This document shows, piece by piece, positions 1 to 9,174 of a DNA stretch of 64,000 nt; the stretch's first letter is position 1, and the number at the start of each line of letters is the position of its first letter. The DNA lies in NCBI GenBank assembly GCA_028877215.1, contig JAPPFJ010000012.1, forward strand, positions 164,399 to 228,398, in the 5' to 3' direction. A program made the translations under genes and the position numbers. Under the pieces are notes generated by a model that did no database searches, had not been told where the DNA came from, and saw nothing but the letters and a program-made list of their open reading frames with translations. This stretch comes from Gemmatimonadota bacterium (lineage in GTDB: Bacteria > Latescibacterota > UBA2968 > GCA-2709665).

Positions 1-357
1 AACCCGCAGGCGCCCGATGGCGCGGTCGACGATCTCGTCGCGCGCTTCGATCGCCTCGTTTCCGAAGGCGGCGGCCGCTCGGTGGAGGTGGATCGCTGGG
101 GCAGCCGCAAGCTCGCCTACGATATCGGCAAGCAGAACCGCGGCGACTATACGTTCGTCCGGTTCGAGACCCCGCCGGAAGCCCTTCCCGAAATCGACCG
201 CGTACTCAAGCTGGATGAGTCCGTACTGCGGCACCTGGTGGTTCTGGACGAAACCCCGGTGGAGGAAGAACCGGAAGAAGTCGAGGATGACGAAGCGGAT
301 GGCGGCGAAGAGGAAGAGGAAGGCGAAAGCGGCGTCGAGAACGAGGAGGGAGCATGA
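1..357 (+). CDS. rpsF: 30S ribosomal protein S6, 5' truncated by window edge
   Basis: The reading frame is open from base 1, so the N-terminus lies outside the window. The visible part contains the S6 core: [18 protein letters not shown], then [10 protein letters not shown], then a helix with [19 protein letters not shown]6 binds 16S rRNA in the platform of the small subunit next to S18. The last 30 or so residues form an acidic Glu/Asp tail, as in many S6 proteins with long C-termini. The stop overlaps the rpsR start (ATGA), which implies translational coupling. No ssb gene sits between rpsF and rpsR, unlike in many bacteria. Confidence 0.93.
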   Translation, partial: NPQAPDGAVDDLVARFDRLVSEGGGRSVEVDRWGSRKLAYDIGKQNRGDYTFVRFETPPEALPEIDRVLKLDESVLRHLVVLDETPVEEEPEEVEDDEADGGEEEEEGESGVENEEGA

Positions 358-578
358 ACCGGTCCACGGTGAAGGTTTGCAGGTTTTGCGAAGACAAGGC
401 GTTGACGATAGACTATAAGGACGTACGGCTGATGCAGCGGTTCGTCACGGACCGGGGAAAGATCATTCCCCGGCGCGTATCGGGAACGTGCGCCCGGCAC
501 CAGCGCAGCCTCACCCGGCACCTTAAACGCGCCCGCCAGATCGCGCTGTTGCCTTTTGCAACGGACAGTATGTCGTAA
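354..578 (+). CDS. rpsR: 30S ribosomal protein S18
   Basis: A 74-residue protein of normal length for S18. It starts [15 protein letters not shown], with a CxxC pair typical of zinc-binding S18 versions, and contains the family segments [19 protein letters not shown] and [22 protein letters not shown]18 pairs with S6 on the 30S platform. The ATG overlaps the last codons of rpsF by 4 bases. The operon partner rplI comes only 945 bases later because a repeat-rich insertion with a four-helix-bundle gene separates them. Confidence 0.95.
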   Translation: MNRSTVKVCRFCEDKALTIDYKDVRLMQRFVTDRGKIIPRRVSGTCARHQRSLTRHLKRARQIALLPFATDSMS

Positions 579-579
579 A

Positions 580-945
580 GGCGGTGAGACGGTAGCCGTG
601 AGTCGGTAGATGAAGTCCTTGCCCGTTGTGTCATTCCTTCTTGCCTTCGGCAAGAGAAGAAACCTGACAAGGCAGACACAAAAAAAAACCGGTGAGACGG
701 TAGAGGGTAGACGGTAGATGAAAACCGGTGAGACGGTAGAGGGTAGACGGTAGAAAAAAGGCGGGTAGAGGTAAGAGGGTAGACGGTAGATGATATCCTT
801 GCCCGGTGTGTTTTTCCTTTCTGCCTTTGGCACGAAAAGAATCCTCACGAGGCAGGACATCTCTAACCTCTCCCGGCTTACGTCTCACCAGGTGGTCGGG
901 CTGGGTGTGGTCTTCTCCCCTCTTACGTCTTACGTCTAACTTCGG
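580..945. repeat. Hairpin element family (HEF) copy A, composite
   Basis: Purine-rich arms built from units such as gtagacggtaga and ggtagaggtaagag occur three times. They are followed by a core (ttgcctt-cggca type, read as the reverse orientation) and pyrimidine-rich arms such as tctcccggcttacgtct. The arms are mutually complementary, so the block can fold into a long imperfect hairpin. The 3' half, including caccaggtggtcgggctggg, recurs almost unchanged at 8840-8880. Confidence 0.75.
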
Positions 946-1014
946 GAAGACATGGGAGAAAGAACCTCGCTACCTGGTCCCGTGGCGGGTCAAAAAGGAT
1001 AGACCCAAGACACA

Positions 1015-1374
1015 ATGATGGAACTCAGCCACAAGAAGCTTGTAGTATGGCAAAAGAGCATTGATCTGGTTAACGAGATTTATACCCTGACCACTGAATT
1101 CCCCTCCACCGAGCTTTTTGGCATTACCAGCCAGTTGCGACGATCTGCTGTCTCAATACCGTCCAACATCGCCGAAGGATCAGCGAGATCTTCGAATTCT
1201 GAACGTAGAAGATTTCTCGAAATAGCCAGGAGTTCGTTGGTTGAGTTGGATACTCAGCTTGAAATTGCACTAAACCTCCAATTGTGTTCGGAGGATGACG
1301 TTCAGTCAATAACAGAAACAATGAACCGAATGTTTGGTTTGCTGTCAGGATTGATTAGCAAAGTTTCACGTTAA
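1015..1374 (+). CDS. Four-helix-bundle protein (S23 / 23S rRNA intervening-sequence family)
   Basis: A 119-residue all-helical protein. It has the family signature: LVVWQKSIDLVNEIYTLT near the N-terminus, then FGITSQLRRSAVSIPSNIAEG and a final helix pair. Members were first found inside 23S rRNA intervening sequences and are also scattered as orphans. Their role is unclear; they form pentameric helical bundles and may bind nucleic acid. Here the gene sits between rpsR and rplI, flanked on both sides by copies of the hairpin repeat. That suggests it entered the ribosomal operon together with repeat DNA. The codon use is less GC-rich than in the flanking ribosomal genes. ATG at 1015 and ATG at 1018 are both possible starts. 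Confidence 0.88.
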   Translation: MMELSHKKLVVWQKSIDLVNEIYTLTTEFPSTELFGITSQLRRSAVSIPSNIAEGSARSSNSERRRFLEIARSSLVELDTQLEIALNLQLCSEDDVQSITETMNRMFGLLSGLISKVSR

Positions 1375-1435
1375 CCCATGCGGATAACTTAGCCATTGTT
1401 TTTACATCTTTTAAGCCGATAGAGCACTCATATCA

Positions 1436-1466
1436 TCTCCCGTCTCCCGGCTTACGTCTACCCTCC
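1436..1466. repeat. HEF solo pyrimidine-rich arm (copy B)
   Basis: The segment tctcccgtctcccggctta followed by cgtctaccctcc matches the right arm of the hairpin family without a core or left arm. It closes the insertion that carries the four-helix-bundle gene. Confidence 0.6.
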
Positions 1467-1523
1467 TTCAATTATTAACGCAAACAGCCATTTGGCCAAT
1501 GCGCAGATGGAAAGGGAACCACT

Positions 1524-1967
1524 ATGAAAATCATCCTTACCGAAACGCTGGACAATCTGGGCGATGCCGGGTCCGTCGTGGACGTGAAGGACGGGTACGC
1601 CAGGAACTTCCTCATCCCTCGGAATCTGGCCCTCGTCGCCAGCAGGGGTAATATGAAGGTCTACGAGGAGTTCAAGCGCCAGAAGGAAGCCCGCGACAAC
1701 CGCGACCAGCGCGAAGCCGTGGCGCTGTCGAAGAAGCTCGAAAAGGCATCCTGCACCATACCGGTTGCGGTGGGCAAGGAAGACCAGATTTTCGGCTCCG
1801 TGACCACGCAGCACATTTCCGAGCATCTCGTCGAGCAGGGCTTCGAGATCGACCGGCGGTTGATCGAGCTCGAGGAACCCATCCGCGCCCTCGGCGTCTA
1901 CGACGTCTCCATCCGGCTTCACGCGGACGTCAGCGCGACAGTGAAGGTGTGGGTTGTGAAGGAATAG
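1524..1967 (+). CDS. rplI: 50S ribosomal protein L9
   Basis: A 147-residue protein of standard L9 length. The N-terminal domain begins MKIILTETLDNLGDAGSVV and continues VKDGYARNFLIPRNLA, the L9 signature that binds 23S rRNA domain V. A central helix (EEFKRQKEARDNRDQREA) connects to a C-terminal alpha/beta domain ending VKVWVVKE. A Shine-Dalgarno-like aaaggga lies 9 bases before the ATG. It is separated from rpsR by the insertion described above. Confidence 0.96.
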   Translation: MKIILTETLDNLGDAGSVVDVKDGYARNFLIPRNLALVASRGNMKVYEEFKRQKEARDNRDQREAVALSKKLEKASCTIPVAVGKEDQIFGSVTTQHISEHLVEQGFEIDRRLIELEEPIRALGVYDVSIRLHADVSATVKVWVVKE

Positions 1968-1977
1968 CTGGCCGAAA

Positions 1978-2118
1978 GGCGGTGAGAGGGAAGAGGGGAG
2001 ACGGGAGAAGAAATCCTCGCCCGGTATGTTTTTCCTCCTTGCCTTCGGCACGAAAGGAAGCCTCACGGGGCAGGTCATCTCTCCCGTCTACCGGCTTACG
2101 TCTTCCCGCCTTTGGCCA
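1978..2118. repeat. HEF copy C
   Basis: The left arm ggcggtgagagggaagagg is complementary to the right arm ending cttcccgcc. The core contains ccttgccttcggcacgaaag (reverse orientation relative to copies G-N). It lies directly after rplI, where it could also act as a transcript end or processing structure. Confidence 0.75.
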
Positions 2119-2362
2119 TTTCTTTCACCCACCTGAACGATTGGTTCGATCCGTCCCCGTTTCTCATCTCCGCATGTCCGACGCCGTGAACCCGCCTTCG
2201 GGTTGATGAATCGCCCCTGTCTGTCGCGGCGTCTCTGTTCGATCTCCCACCATATCGCCTTCCAGCGCGGCGTCGACGCCGGTTTCCGCAACCGCGGCGT
2301 CGATTTTCCCGGCAGCCCGTTCTCACGTGTCCTCGATTGTCATCCTTCCCGCGGCGCCCCGC

Positions 2363-2377
2363 TGGCATGGTATTTGC
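2363..2377 (+). promoter_or_regulatory. Possible sigma-54 promoter
   Basis: TGGCATG-N4-TTGC matches the -24/-12 pattern (consensus TGGCACG-N4-TTGC) with one mismatch and the correct 10-base spacing between the GG and GC dinucleotides. It lies about 60 bases before the ATG of the first giant surface protein. This rests on sequence match only; no enhancer-binding site was identified. Confidence 0.4.
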
Positions 2378-2435
2378 CTCCCTCCCGGCCGATGCAGCGT
2401 CCATCGGAGCGTATTGTCTTACAGGGAGGTTGGCG

Positions 2436-5400
2436 ATGCAGTTGCGCAGGGTTCTGGGTCCGGTTCTGGCGTTCCAGATGGTTGTTGGCTTTGTCCGCGT
2501 CGCGTGGCCGCAGGAAGTCGCGGACACGAAGGGTATCGCAATTCGCGTCGACAAACCTGCCGCCGGTACGTGGGTTGGAATCGACGACCGGATCGAAATC
2601 CGCATTCTGACGTACGATGGTGTTCTCGACCACGGCTTCCGCGTCTCGGTGGTTGACGCAACGCTCGACGACGACGACGTCGGCGCCACCCCCGGCGGGA
2701 CCGACGACGACGATGGGTTTATCTATTACAATATATATATACCCGATTCCGATGATCCGCCGGACGGCGTCGAGTTTGGCGACGGCGAGGCGTCAGGTAT
2801 CGATACGTTCCGGGTTTCCATAAACGTCTCCCCGCAAGCTGCAGCCTTTGGGTCGAAAAACAACCGTGCGGTGAAGGTTGTGGTCGACCTCGACGCGATC
2901 ACGTCCGGTAACGAATTGAACAACCTGATGAACGACAGGAAGATCACTCCCGCGTCCTCGGGTTTCGGCGCCAGCAGGGTCGGCGACGGGGTGCGGTTCG
3001 GCATCGACGCCAATCGCCCGGTCCACGTGGGCGCGTTCACGTCCTTCTCCGTTGTAACGGAAGACCTGGGCGTCGATACCACGGAGGCCGGGCTGATTGA
3101 GCGCGTGAGGTTCGGAATTGGAGATGAAATCCGGATCAGACTCGATCTCAACACAGGCCATGTTATAAATTCGGGAGCGTACGGCATTCGGGCAGGCATC
3201 GTGGAGAAAGACTCTGCGTTTTCCACGGCGCCGGTTTCCTTTGAGTTTTTCGGAGACAGGCTATACAGCACGAACCTGCGGGCTTCGAAGGAACTTGAGG
3301 AGGGCGATTTTGCCGATAACCGGCGGGTACGCGTCGAAGCCTATCTCGTGGATCCCGCCGGAAACCTGGGCGGCGACTCGATGGATGCTCAGACTGCATC
3401 TCCCGTCAATGCCGGGCACGGGCTGGCCGGTGTCTTCGATCCCAACGGTGTGGAATGGATCGCGGACGCGACCCGGCCGCGGATTGCGATCGTCCACCCC
3501 CATCCGGACGGCATGGATGACCGGATCTCGGCGGCCGTCACGCAGACGCTATCGGGTTATATACCCTTGCCCGGGGAGGCGCAGGGCGTTCAATCCAACC
3601 GCAGGTTGAAACCGCTCGAGTTTGAACTCAGCGAAGTTCCGGACTCGATCAGGATCACCCATGGAGACAGCACCCACGGTATTGGCAGCGTCGCTATCGA
3701 TGACGCAGGCGCACCCGATGAAGACATGGCGCCAACCGGCAGCGATTCCACAGCCGTGCTCGGTCTTCCCTGGAAATACGGCAGGGCCGGCGGGGAACGG
3801 GCAGACCTGACGATCGAGGTCTGGGACAGCCTCGGGAACATGTCCTCGATGGAATTGAAGGGCATCTGGTACGATGAGAAGGCGCCGGTGATCGGTGAGC
3901 TGTTCCCATCCGCTGCCGCCGCGCCCAGAGACGCGGACAACGGCGGCGAGCCCACCATCAACCTGGCCACCCGGAATCCGGTCTTCACCATTGACGAGGC
4001 GTTGGATTCCCTTTCCATCCGTTACGTCGAGACCGGCGGCGGCGCGGCCGTCGTACAGCGTTTCGGCCCGGGCAACCGCCGGCTGGAGACCACCGGCGTA
4101 CTGGCGAGCTGGCCGGTGGACGATACGAGATTCCGGGACCGGACCCGGTACGACCTGCAGATTCTGGCGTTCGACCTCGCCGGCAACGCCAGCGTGACCG
4201 ACGGTGGAAGGCTCACGTTCACCAGGGGCTTCCTGAACCCGAACGCCGACGTATTCAAGGTCGCCGCCGCGCCGGATCAGGCGGACTCCGTGGTTGCCGG
4301 CCAGGAATTCTCGATGCGGATTACCGCGCTGGACACCTCACTGACCCGCAACGAGGACACCGAGGTTCCCGCGGTGACCTATCATCGAGTTGCGGCGTTG
4401 GCGGTCATCGTTTCGGGAGACCAGGCCCGCGCGCTCGCCGGCGTGAGCTTCATCGGGGCCGGCGTATCCGATGCGCCGGACTATTCCCTCCCCGCCGACC
4501 TGGCCGGCGCGGGCATGGTGGCGAAAGCCGCCGTTCTGGACGGCGACGGATGGAACGCGGGCCGGCGTGACGTCAGTTTCACGTCGACAAAACCGCTCAG
4601 AAACGTCGCCGTGATGGCCGAGGCGGGTTTCAGCGATCCGGTCACGGGGACCGACTCCCTGGCGACCGTAGGGTGGCTCGATGGCCTCGTACACGTCGGC
4701 GTCTCCGAAATGTCCCGGTTCGCGGTAACGGCCATCGAGGGCCGCGACGCCACCGGCGCCGTCTCCGGCGCGTTTACGGTCCGTGTGGTTCCCGCGGACG
4801 CGTTCGGCAACCCGAGTATGAAGATAGATCCAACGCCCGATTCGGCCACGTATGAATCGGTGGCCGTTGCGTTCGCTTCCAGTAACGCCGCGGTAACCGT
4901 GCCCTTCGGCCCGCAGGAAATAACGGCCGGCGGCGCAGATTTCGGTGCGGTGGCCGCCGATCTGGAAGGCAGCGCCACGATCGCCGTGCGGACGGTCTCC
5001 AAGGACCTGGTCACCGGTACGGGCGGCGATGCCGTGACCGGCGCGCTGACGGGCAGCGTGACGGTGAGTTTCGCGCCTGAGGGCGGTCCCGGATCGGCGC
5101 CGGGCGCCCCGGCGGCGCCCGCGAACATCGTGGTCGCGGACTATCTTGGCGCGGACGGTCAGGGAGATCAGGGCGGCATGGTGCTGATCGGCTTTCCGAG
5201 ACCCGCGCGGCACGGCGCCGTGATTCGCTATCTGATCGAACGGGAAGTCGAGACGACGCTCAAGGGGTACGATGAGGAAGGAAACGAAGTCCACGGCGAA
5301 GAGCCCGGTAAAGTGTGGATGCATTGGTCGAGCATCGTCCCGGCCGCGGACAGCGGCGGTGAGACCGGCGACCCGGGAGGGGCCCTGCTGCGCGCCTTGA

Positions 5401-7088
5401 TCCCCGCGCTGGACAACGCGGCCACCCGCTGGGGCGTCAGGTCCGTGGGGAGCGTAGGCAGGTCGGATGCGGCCGCTGCCGACAAACGTGTCTTTACGAA
5501 GGAAAGCGTACAGCGGACGCTGCGGCTGCTGGGTATCCCGCGCGAACCGGTCCGGTCGGTCGAGGAACCGATGGACGGGTCCATCGCGCCCGAAGACGTC
5601 GCCGGGTCCGTCGTCGGCGATCGGAGGGACCTGGTCTTTGTTCCCGTTCGTCCCATCGTGAGCGCACTGGCGGGCAGCGCCCCGGTTCCGAACCATCTCC
5701 GGACGTCCACCGGGCGCGGCCTGCTGGTATCCGCCCTCACGGTTACGGAGGCGCCGGCGGGCGCCGTGGACAATATCCCTCCCGCCCCGGTTACCGGCGT
5801 CAGGGGCGAAGGCGCCGGCGGTGTGGCGCTGCGGTGGACGGCTTCGGCCGATGACCGGACGGTCGGATTCTGGCCCTTTCGGGGTTATAGCATTCCGGTC
5901 CCGGGTGTGAAGGGCTACAGGGTGATGCGGGGCGCGACAGCGGATGACCTGGAGGAGATCGCCGCGCTGCCTCCGGGTTCCACGGGCTTCGCGGACGAAC
6001 TCCTGCCCGACAGCGTGGCGTCTATGGCCTATCGCATCGACGCGTTTGACGACGACAACGTAACGCCGGGTCAATTGATCACCGTGGACAACGTCTCCGT
6101 CCGCGCGAAGTTCGTGGACGCCGCCGGCGACCCGGTCTACCTCATCGTGCTTCCGTCCGGGGGCGGCAGCCTGGAGGTTGACTTCGAGGACGTCGTCGCA
6201 TTCGCCAGCGCCTTCGGCGCCCGGAGAGGCGATGCGGCCTACAACCCACAGGCCGACGTGAATGACGACGGGGTTGTGGACTTTTCCGACTACGCAACCG
6301 TGGCGGCATCGTTCGGCCGCACGGCCGTGCCGCCTGCCGGCGGCAAGCTCGCCGTCGCCGCGCGCCGTGCAGGCGTGAACGCCAACGTGGAGATGACGCT
6401 CGAGCTGGCCGGCGAAATGGCGCCTCCCGGCGGGACGATCTCGATTACCGTGTCCATGGCCAACGCCAGGCGGCTGAACGGCTACGGTCTGGAGCTGCTG
6501 TATGACGCCGGGAAGTTCGAACTCGTCACCGTTGCACCCGCGGAAGACGACCTGCTGAACTCGACGGGCGGCGGGACGCCGCTGTTCGGGAACTGGCCGG
6601 ATGAGGGCCGGGTCCCGGTGGTCGCCGCCATTGTCGGATCGGGATGGGTCAGCGGCGGGGGACCGCTGGCGACCTTCACGTTCAGGGTCCTGGGGCCGTT
6701 CGAGGAGGTCGCCCGCTTCGAGATCGCGCGGGGCGTGGTGTTCGACGCGGATCGGCTGCGGAACCCGGTGGCGGCGCCGGGCGCGCTGGAGGTGCGGAGC
6801 CCACCGTCGGAGTTCGCGCTGCACCGGAACTATCCGAACCCGTTCAACCCGCAGACGAGCATACCGTATGATCTGGCCGAAGGCGGGGACGTGATCCTGA
6901 GGATCTACAACCTGCTGGGCCAGGAGGTGCGCACGCTCGTGCGCGAACGCCAGGCGCCCGGCCGCTACACGGTGCAATGGAGCGGAACGGACAACCGCGG
7001 CGCACCCGTCTCGAGCGGCGTCTACTTCTATCGGGTCATCGTCGCCAACGGGTTCCAGGATACCCGGCGGTTGATCCTGATCAGATGA
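2436..7088 (+). CDS. Giant secreted surface protein with dockerin-like, cohesin-like and type IX/FlgD sorting modules
   Basis: About 1550 residues. The ATG at 2436 was chosen because a Shine-Dalgarno (agggaggt) precedes it and the next residues form a signal peptide (MQLRRVLGPVLAFQMVVGF). The first 1200 residues look like repeated beta-sandwich (Ig/fibronectin-like) domains. Near the C-terminus come, in order, a dockerin-like pair of calcium loops (VDFEDVVAFASAFG and ADVNDDGVVDFSDY), a cohesin-like beta-sandwich (NVEMTLELAGEMAPPGG then LNGYGLELLYDAGKFELV), and a sorting domain with NYPNPFNPQTSIPYDLAEGG ending RLILIR. Such tails direct secretion and attachment by type IX or related systems. 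It is a paralogue of the gene at 11042; the last 300 bases are nearly identical, suggesting gene conversion. The ligand or substrate is unknown. Confidence 0.85.
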   Translation: MQLRRVLGPVLAFQMVVGFVRVAWPQEVADTKGIAIRVDKPAAGTWVGIDDRIEIRILTYDGVLDHGFRVSVVDATLDDDDVGATPGGTDDDDGFIYYNIYIPDSDDPPDGVEFGDGEASGIDTFRVSINVSPQAAAFGSKNNRAVKVVVDLDAITSGNELNNLMNDRKITPASSGFGASRVGDGVRFGIDANRPVHVGAFTSFSVVTEDLGVDTTEAGLIERVRFGIGDEIRIRLDLNTGHVINSGAYGIRAGIVEKDSAFSTAPVSFEFFGDRLYSTNLRASKELEEGDFADNRRVRVEAYLVDPAGNLGGDSMDAQTASPVNAGHGLAGVFDPNGVEWIADATRPRIAIVHPHPDGMDDRISAAVTQTLSGYIPLPGEAQGVQSNRRLKPLEFELSEVPDSIRITHGDSTHGIGSVAIDDAGAPDEDMAPTGSDSTAVLGLPWKYGRAGGERADLTIEVWDSLGNMSSMELKGIWYDEKAPVIGELFPSAAAAPRDADNGGEPTINLATRNPVFTIDEALDSLSIRYVETGGGAAVVQRFGPGNRRLETTGVLASWPVDDTRFRDRTRYDLQILAFDLAGNASVTDGGRLTFTRGFLNPNADVFKVAAAPDQADSVVAGQEFSMRITALDTSLTRNEDTEVPAVTYHRVAALAVIVSGDQARALAGVSFIGAGVSDAPDYSLPADLAGAGMVAKAAVLDGDGWNAGRRDVSFTSTKPLRNVAVMAEAGFSDPVTGTDSLATVGWLDGLVHVGVSEMSRFAVTAIEGRDATGAVSGAFTVRVVPADAFGNPSMKIDPTPDSATYESVAVAFASSNAAVTVPFGPQEITAGGADFGAVAADLEGSATIAVRTVSKDLVTGTGGDAVTGALTGSVTVSFAPEGGPGSAPGAPAAPANIVVADYLGADGQGDQGGMVLIGFPRPARHGAVIRYLIEREVETTLKGYDEEGNEVHGEEPGKVWMHWSSIVPAADSGGETGDPGGALLRALIPALDNAATRWGVRSVGSVGRSDAAAADKRVFTKESVQRTLRLLGIPREPVRSVEEPMDGSIAPEDVAGSVVGDRRDLVFVPVRPIVSALAGSAPVPNHLRTSTGRGLLVSALTVTEAPAGAVDNIPPAPVTGVRGEGAGGVALRWTASADDRTVGFWPFRGYSIPVPGVKGYRVMRGATADDLEEIAALPPGSTGFADELLPDSVASMAYRIDAFDDDNVTPGQLITVDNVSVRAKFVDAAGDPVYLIVLPSGGGSLEVDFEDVVAFASAFGARRGDAAYNPQADVNDDGVVDFSDYATVAASFGRTAVPPAGGKLAVAARRAGVNANVEMTLELAGEMAPPGGTISITVSMANARRLNGYGLELLYDAGKFELVTVAPAEDDLLNSTGGGTPLFGNWPDEGRVPVVAAIVGSGWVSGGGPLATFTFRVLGPFEEVARFEIARGVVFDADRLRNPVAAPGALEVRSPPSEFALHRNYPNPFNPQTSIPYDLAEGGDVILRIYNLLGQEVRTLVRERQAPGRYTVQWSGTDNRGAPVSSGVYFYRVIVANGFQDTRRLILIR

Positions 7089-7241
7089 TCCAGGCCGTAT
7101 AGCGTCTATTCGCGTTTACACCTAATATTTCCAAAGGCTGTAGCCTGAATTTCTTTCTTCCCGTCTCTTCGTGCAATTCGTGGATGTGGTGTTGCCTCAA
7201 TGCCTTTTTTGGTGTAAATTCGTAATTAAGGTGTCGCCTGG

Positions 7242-7652
7242 ATGGACGAGAGAGAATCCGTATGGAGCGTAACGGACAGGAGCATATTTTCGTTACTGTT
7301 CGTGGCATTCTTCATCGGCGGCGGAATTCTGCGATTTTCCGGCCACGATGATTTTCAATTGAATTTCACCATCGTGGCGGACGCAGGGGCTATCGGGCTT
7401 TTTGCTGTGACAGCTTCATTCTTCGTATTGGAGGTGAAAGACGTTATGCTGGGCGTACACGAGGCGGTTAAACAGTGGAATCTCAAACGGGGACTTCAAC
7501 GGGGCCGTGAAGAAGGTCTGGCGGAAGGCCGTGAAGAAGGTCGGAATGAACGCGACCAAATGTTCCGAAAATGGTTTTCCGAGGAGAAGGCCAAGGGGAG
7601 CGAGGGATTCAGGGAGCCGCCGCCGTTCCTCAGTAACGGATATCAGGATTGA
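7242..7652 (+). CDS. Small membrane protein, first copy of a tandem duplication
   Basis: A 136-residue protein of unknown family. It has two hydrophobic segments (about residues 13-27 and 45-64), followed by a charged helical tail with the repeat RGREEGLAEGREEGRNE and a region EKAKGSEGFREPPPFL. This suggests an inner-membrane protein with a cytoplasmic coiled tail. The downstream gene at 7687 is almost identical in DNA sequence, with identity starting exactly at the start codon. A 24-base unit coding LAEGREEG is present here and missing in the second copy. No function is proposed. Confidence 0.7.
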   Translation: MDERESVWSVTDRSIFSLLFVAFFIGGGILRFSGHDDFQLNFTIVADAGAIGLFAVTASFFVLEVKDVMLGVHEAVKQWNLKRGLQRGREEGLAEGREEGRNERDQMFRKWFSEEKAKGSEGFREPPPFLSNGYQD

Positions 7653-7686
7653 TCCATATCAGTGACCCGGAACGAAGCGCGGGCGG

Positions 7687-8073
7687 ATGGACGAGAGAGA
7701 ATCCGTATGGAGCGTAACGGACAGGAGCATATTTTCGTTACTGTTCGTGGCATTCTTCATCGGCGGCGGAATTCTGCGATTTTCCGGCCACGATGATTTT
7801 CAATTGAATTTCACCATCGTGGCGGACGCAGGGGCTATCGGGCTTTTTGCTGTGACAGCTTCATTCTTCGTATTGGAGGTGAAAGACGTTATGCTGGGCG
7901 TACACGAGGCGGTTAAACAGTGGAATCTCAAACGGGGACTTCAACGGGGCCGTGAAGAAGGTCGGAATGAACGCGACCAAATGTTCCGGAAGTGGTTTTC
8001 CGAGGAGAAGGCCAAGGGGAGCGAGGGATTCAGGGAGCCGCCGCCGTTCCTCCACAACCGAACTCGGGATTGA
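7687..8073 (+). CDS. Small membrane protein, second copy of a tandem duplication
   Basis: A 128-residue near-identical copy of the preceding gene; only a few substitutions are seen before the last codons. It lacks one 24-base unit, which lies within a direct repeat (ggccgtgaagaaggt), consistent with slippage. The last eight residues differ (FLHNRTRD versus FLSNGYQD). The sequence upstream of the ATG is not shared with copy one and has no clear Shine-Dalgarno. The duplication looks recent. A rho-independent terminator follows 30 bases after the stop. Confidence 0.7.
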   Translation: MDERESVWSVTDRSIFSLLFVAFFIGGGILRFSGHDDFQLNFTIVADAGAIGLFAVTASFFVLEVKDVMLGVHEAVKQWNLKRGLQRGREEGRNERDQMFRKWFSEEKAKGSEGFREPPPFLHNRTRD

Positions 8074-8102
8074 AGTTACTCACTTTTTCATTCAGCCGCG
8101 AT

Positions 8103-8132
8103 AGCCGGGTCAGTCTCTGTCCCGGCTTTTTT
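8103..8132 (+). terminator. Rho-independent terminator after the duplicated membrane genes
   Basis: Stem agccggg / cccggct (7 bp) with an 11-base loop, followed by a run of six T. Confidence 0.8.
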
Positions 8133-8548
8133 CTGTCGTCACCTCAAAGCCTTTTTCGCGTATTTTCGCGCCTCCGCGCCTCCGAGTCTCCGTGTGTGTC
8201 CGCATGTTTATCCACCGCCTCATTCATCTTCCCTCTGATCAAAGCACATATAAGACATCGATAAAGCAACGCCCGCTTTCCCCTCCCCTTTCCCCGGACC
8301 TACCCCCTTCGTGAAGGAAGAGTGAAGAAGGAAAAAGGAAGAAGTAGCGGTAACTTTGCCGTCTGTCACTTCTGCAATTGGACTTTGGCAAGATTCGATT
8401 GGAAGAGGATTGCTGAGAAAAGCTGAAAACCGTTGGCGTGCGGTGCTGTTGTCTCCCCTTTCCCGTCTCCCCGTTTCTGCGGGCTGGGTGGAGGTTCCCC
8501 GGGAAGCGAGGGTATCCTGCCCTCGGAACGCCGTCGATGCATTTGTAG

Positions 8549-8635
8549 GGGCAACCCTTGTGGTTGCCCGCCTTGTCGCTGTTTCCGGTTTTCCTTTGTG
8601 CCCTTTGTGCCTTCGTGTCTCCGTGTGAGGCCGGT
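8549..8635. repeat. Two short dispersed repeats
   Basis: The segment gtaggggcaacccttgtggt (8549 onward) is a palindromic repeat that recurs at 37822 and, inverted, near 61914. Next to it, cctttgtgccttcgtgtctc (8598 onward) recurs, inverted, at 21225-21250, 61850-61880 and 63840-63862 and, in the same orientation, at 9080-9110. Neither codes for anything recognisable. Confidence 0.6.
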
Positions 8636-8648
8636 TTCCGGCCTTTCA

Positions 8649-8920
8649 CCCTCTTTCCTTTAGGAGAGAGGGCCGGGGAGAGAGGTCGCTGAAAGGCGGG
8701 TAGAGGTAAGAGGGTAGACGGTAGATGAAAGGCGGGTAGAGGTAAGAGGGTAGACGGGAGAAGAAGCCCTTGCCAATATGTCCCTCCGACTCGCCTGCGG
8801 CATGAGAAGAATCCTTACCCGGCATGCGATCTCTAACCTCTCCCGGCTTACGTCTCACCAGGTGGTCGGGCTGGGTGTGGTACTCTACCCTCTCCCGGCT
8901 TACGTCTACCCGCTTTTTTC
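8649..8920. repeat. Palindromic repeat plus HEF copy D
   Basis: Bases 8649-8687 are the exact reverse complement of 17780-17818 (core gagagagggccggggagag). From 8693, purine-rich arms (gcgggtaga, ggtaagagggtagac) lead to a core with gcctgcggcatgagaagaat and pyrimidine-rich arms up to 8920. Bases 8838-8920 match the end of copy A. The whole 8133-9174 gap shows repeats only and no convincing gene. Confidence 0.7.
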
Positions 8921-9174
8921 CCTTGATTTTCCCCCGCACTTCGCCATATATTTCCGTTTAGTAAGCGCATCTGCTGAAAAACCGATCGCTGCCTTCACCC
9001 CCTCACTTTCCGGGTGAGGGTCTTGCCTTTCGTTTTTGCCTTTAGCCGATAGCTGCCTTTGAGAGGTCCTGCTTTTCTTTGTGTCTTAGTGCCTTTGTGT
9101 CTTTGTGTGAGGCGGTCTTCGTCTTTAGCTGACGGCTCCGTCGCGGGGTGAGGGTCCCCTGGGAGAGGGAGTTA

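Noticed and set aside
580..945. CRISPR-like direct repeats in the gtagacggtaga block
   Set aside because: The repeated units abut without spacers and have complementary partners downstream, which fits a hairpin element.
4338..6977. 879-residue minus-strand open frame opposite the first giant surface gene
   Set aside because: Composition is rich in Arg/His/Gly with no domains. It mirrors the codon bias of the plus-strand gene, which has a signal peptide and recognisable modules.
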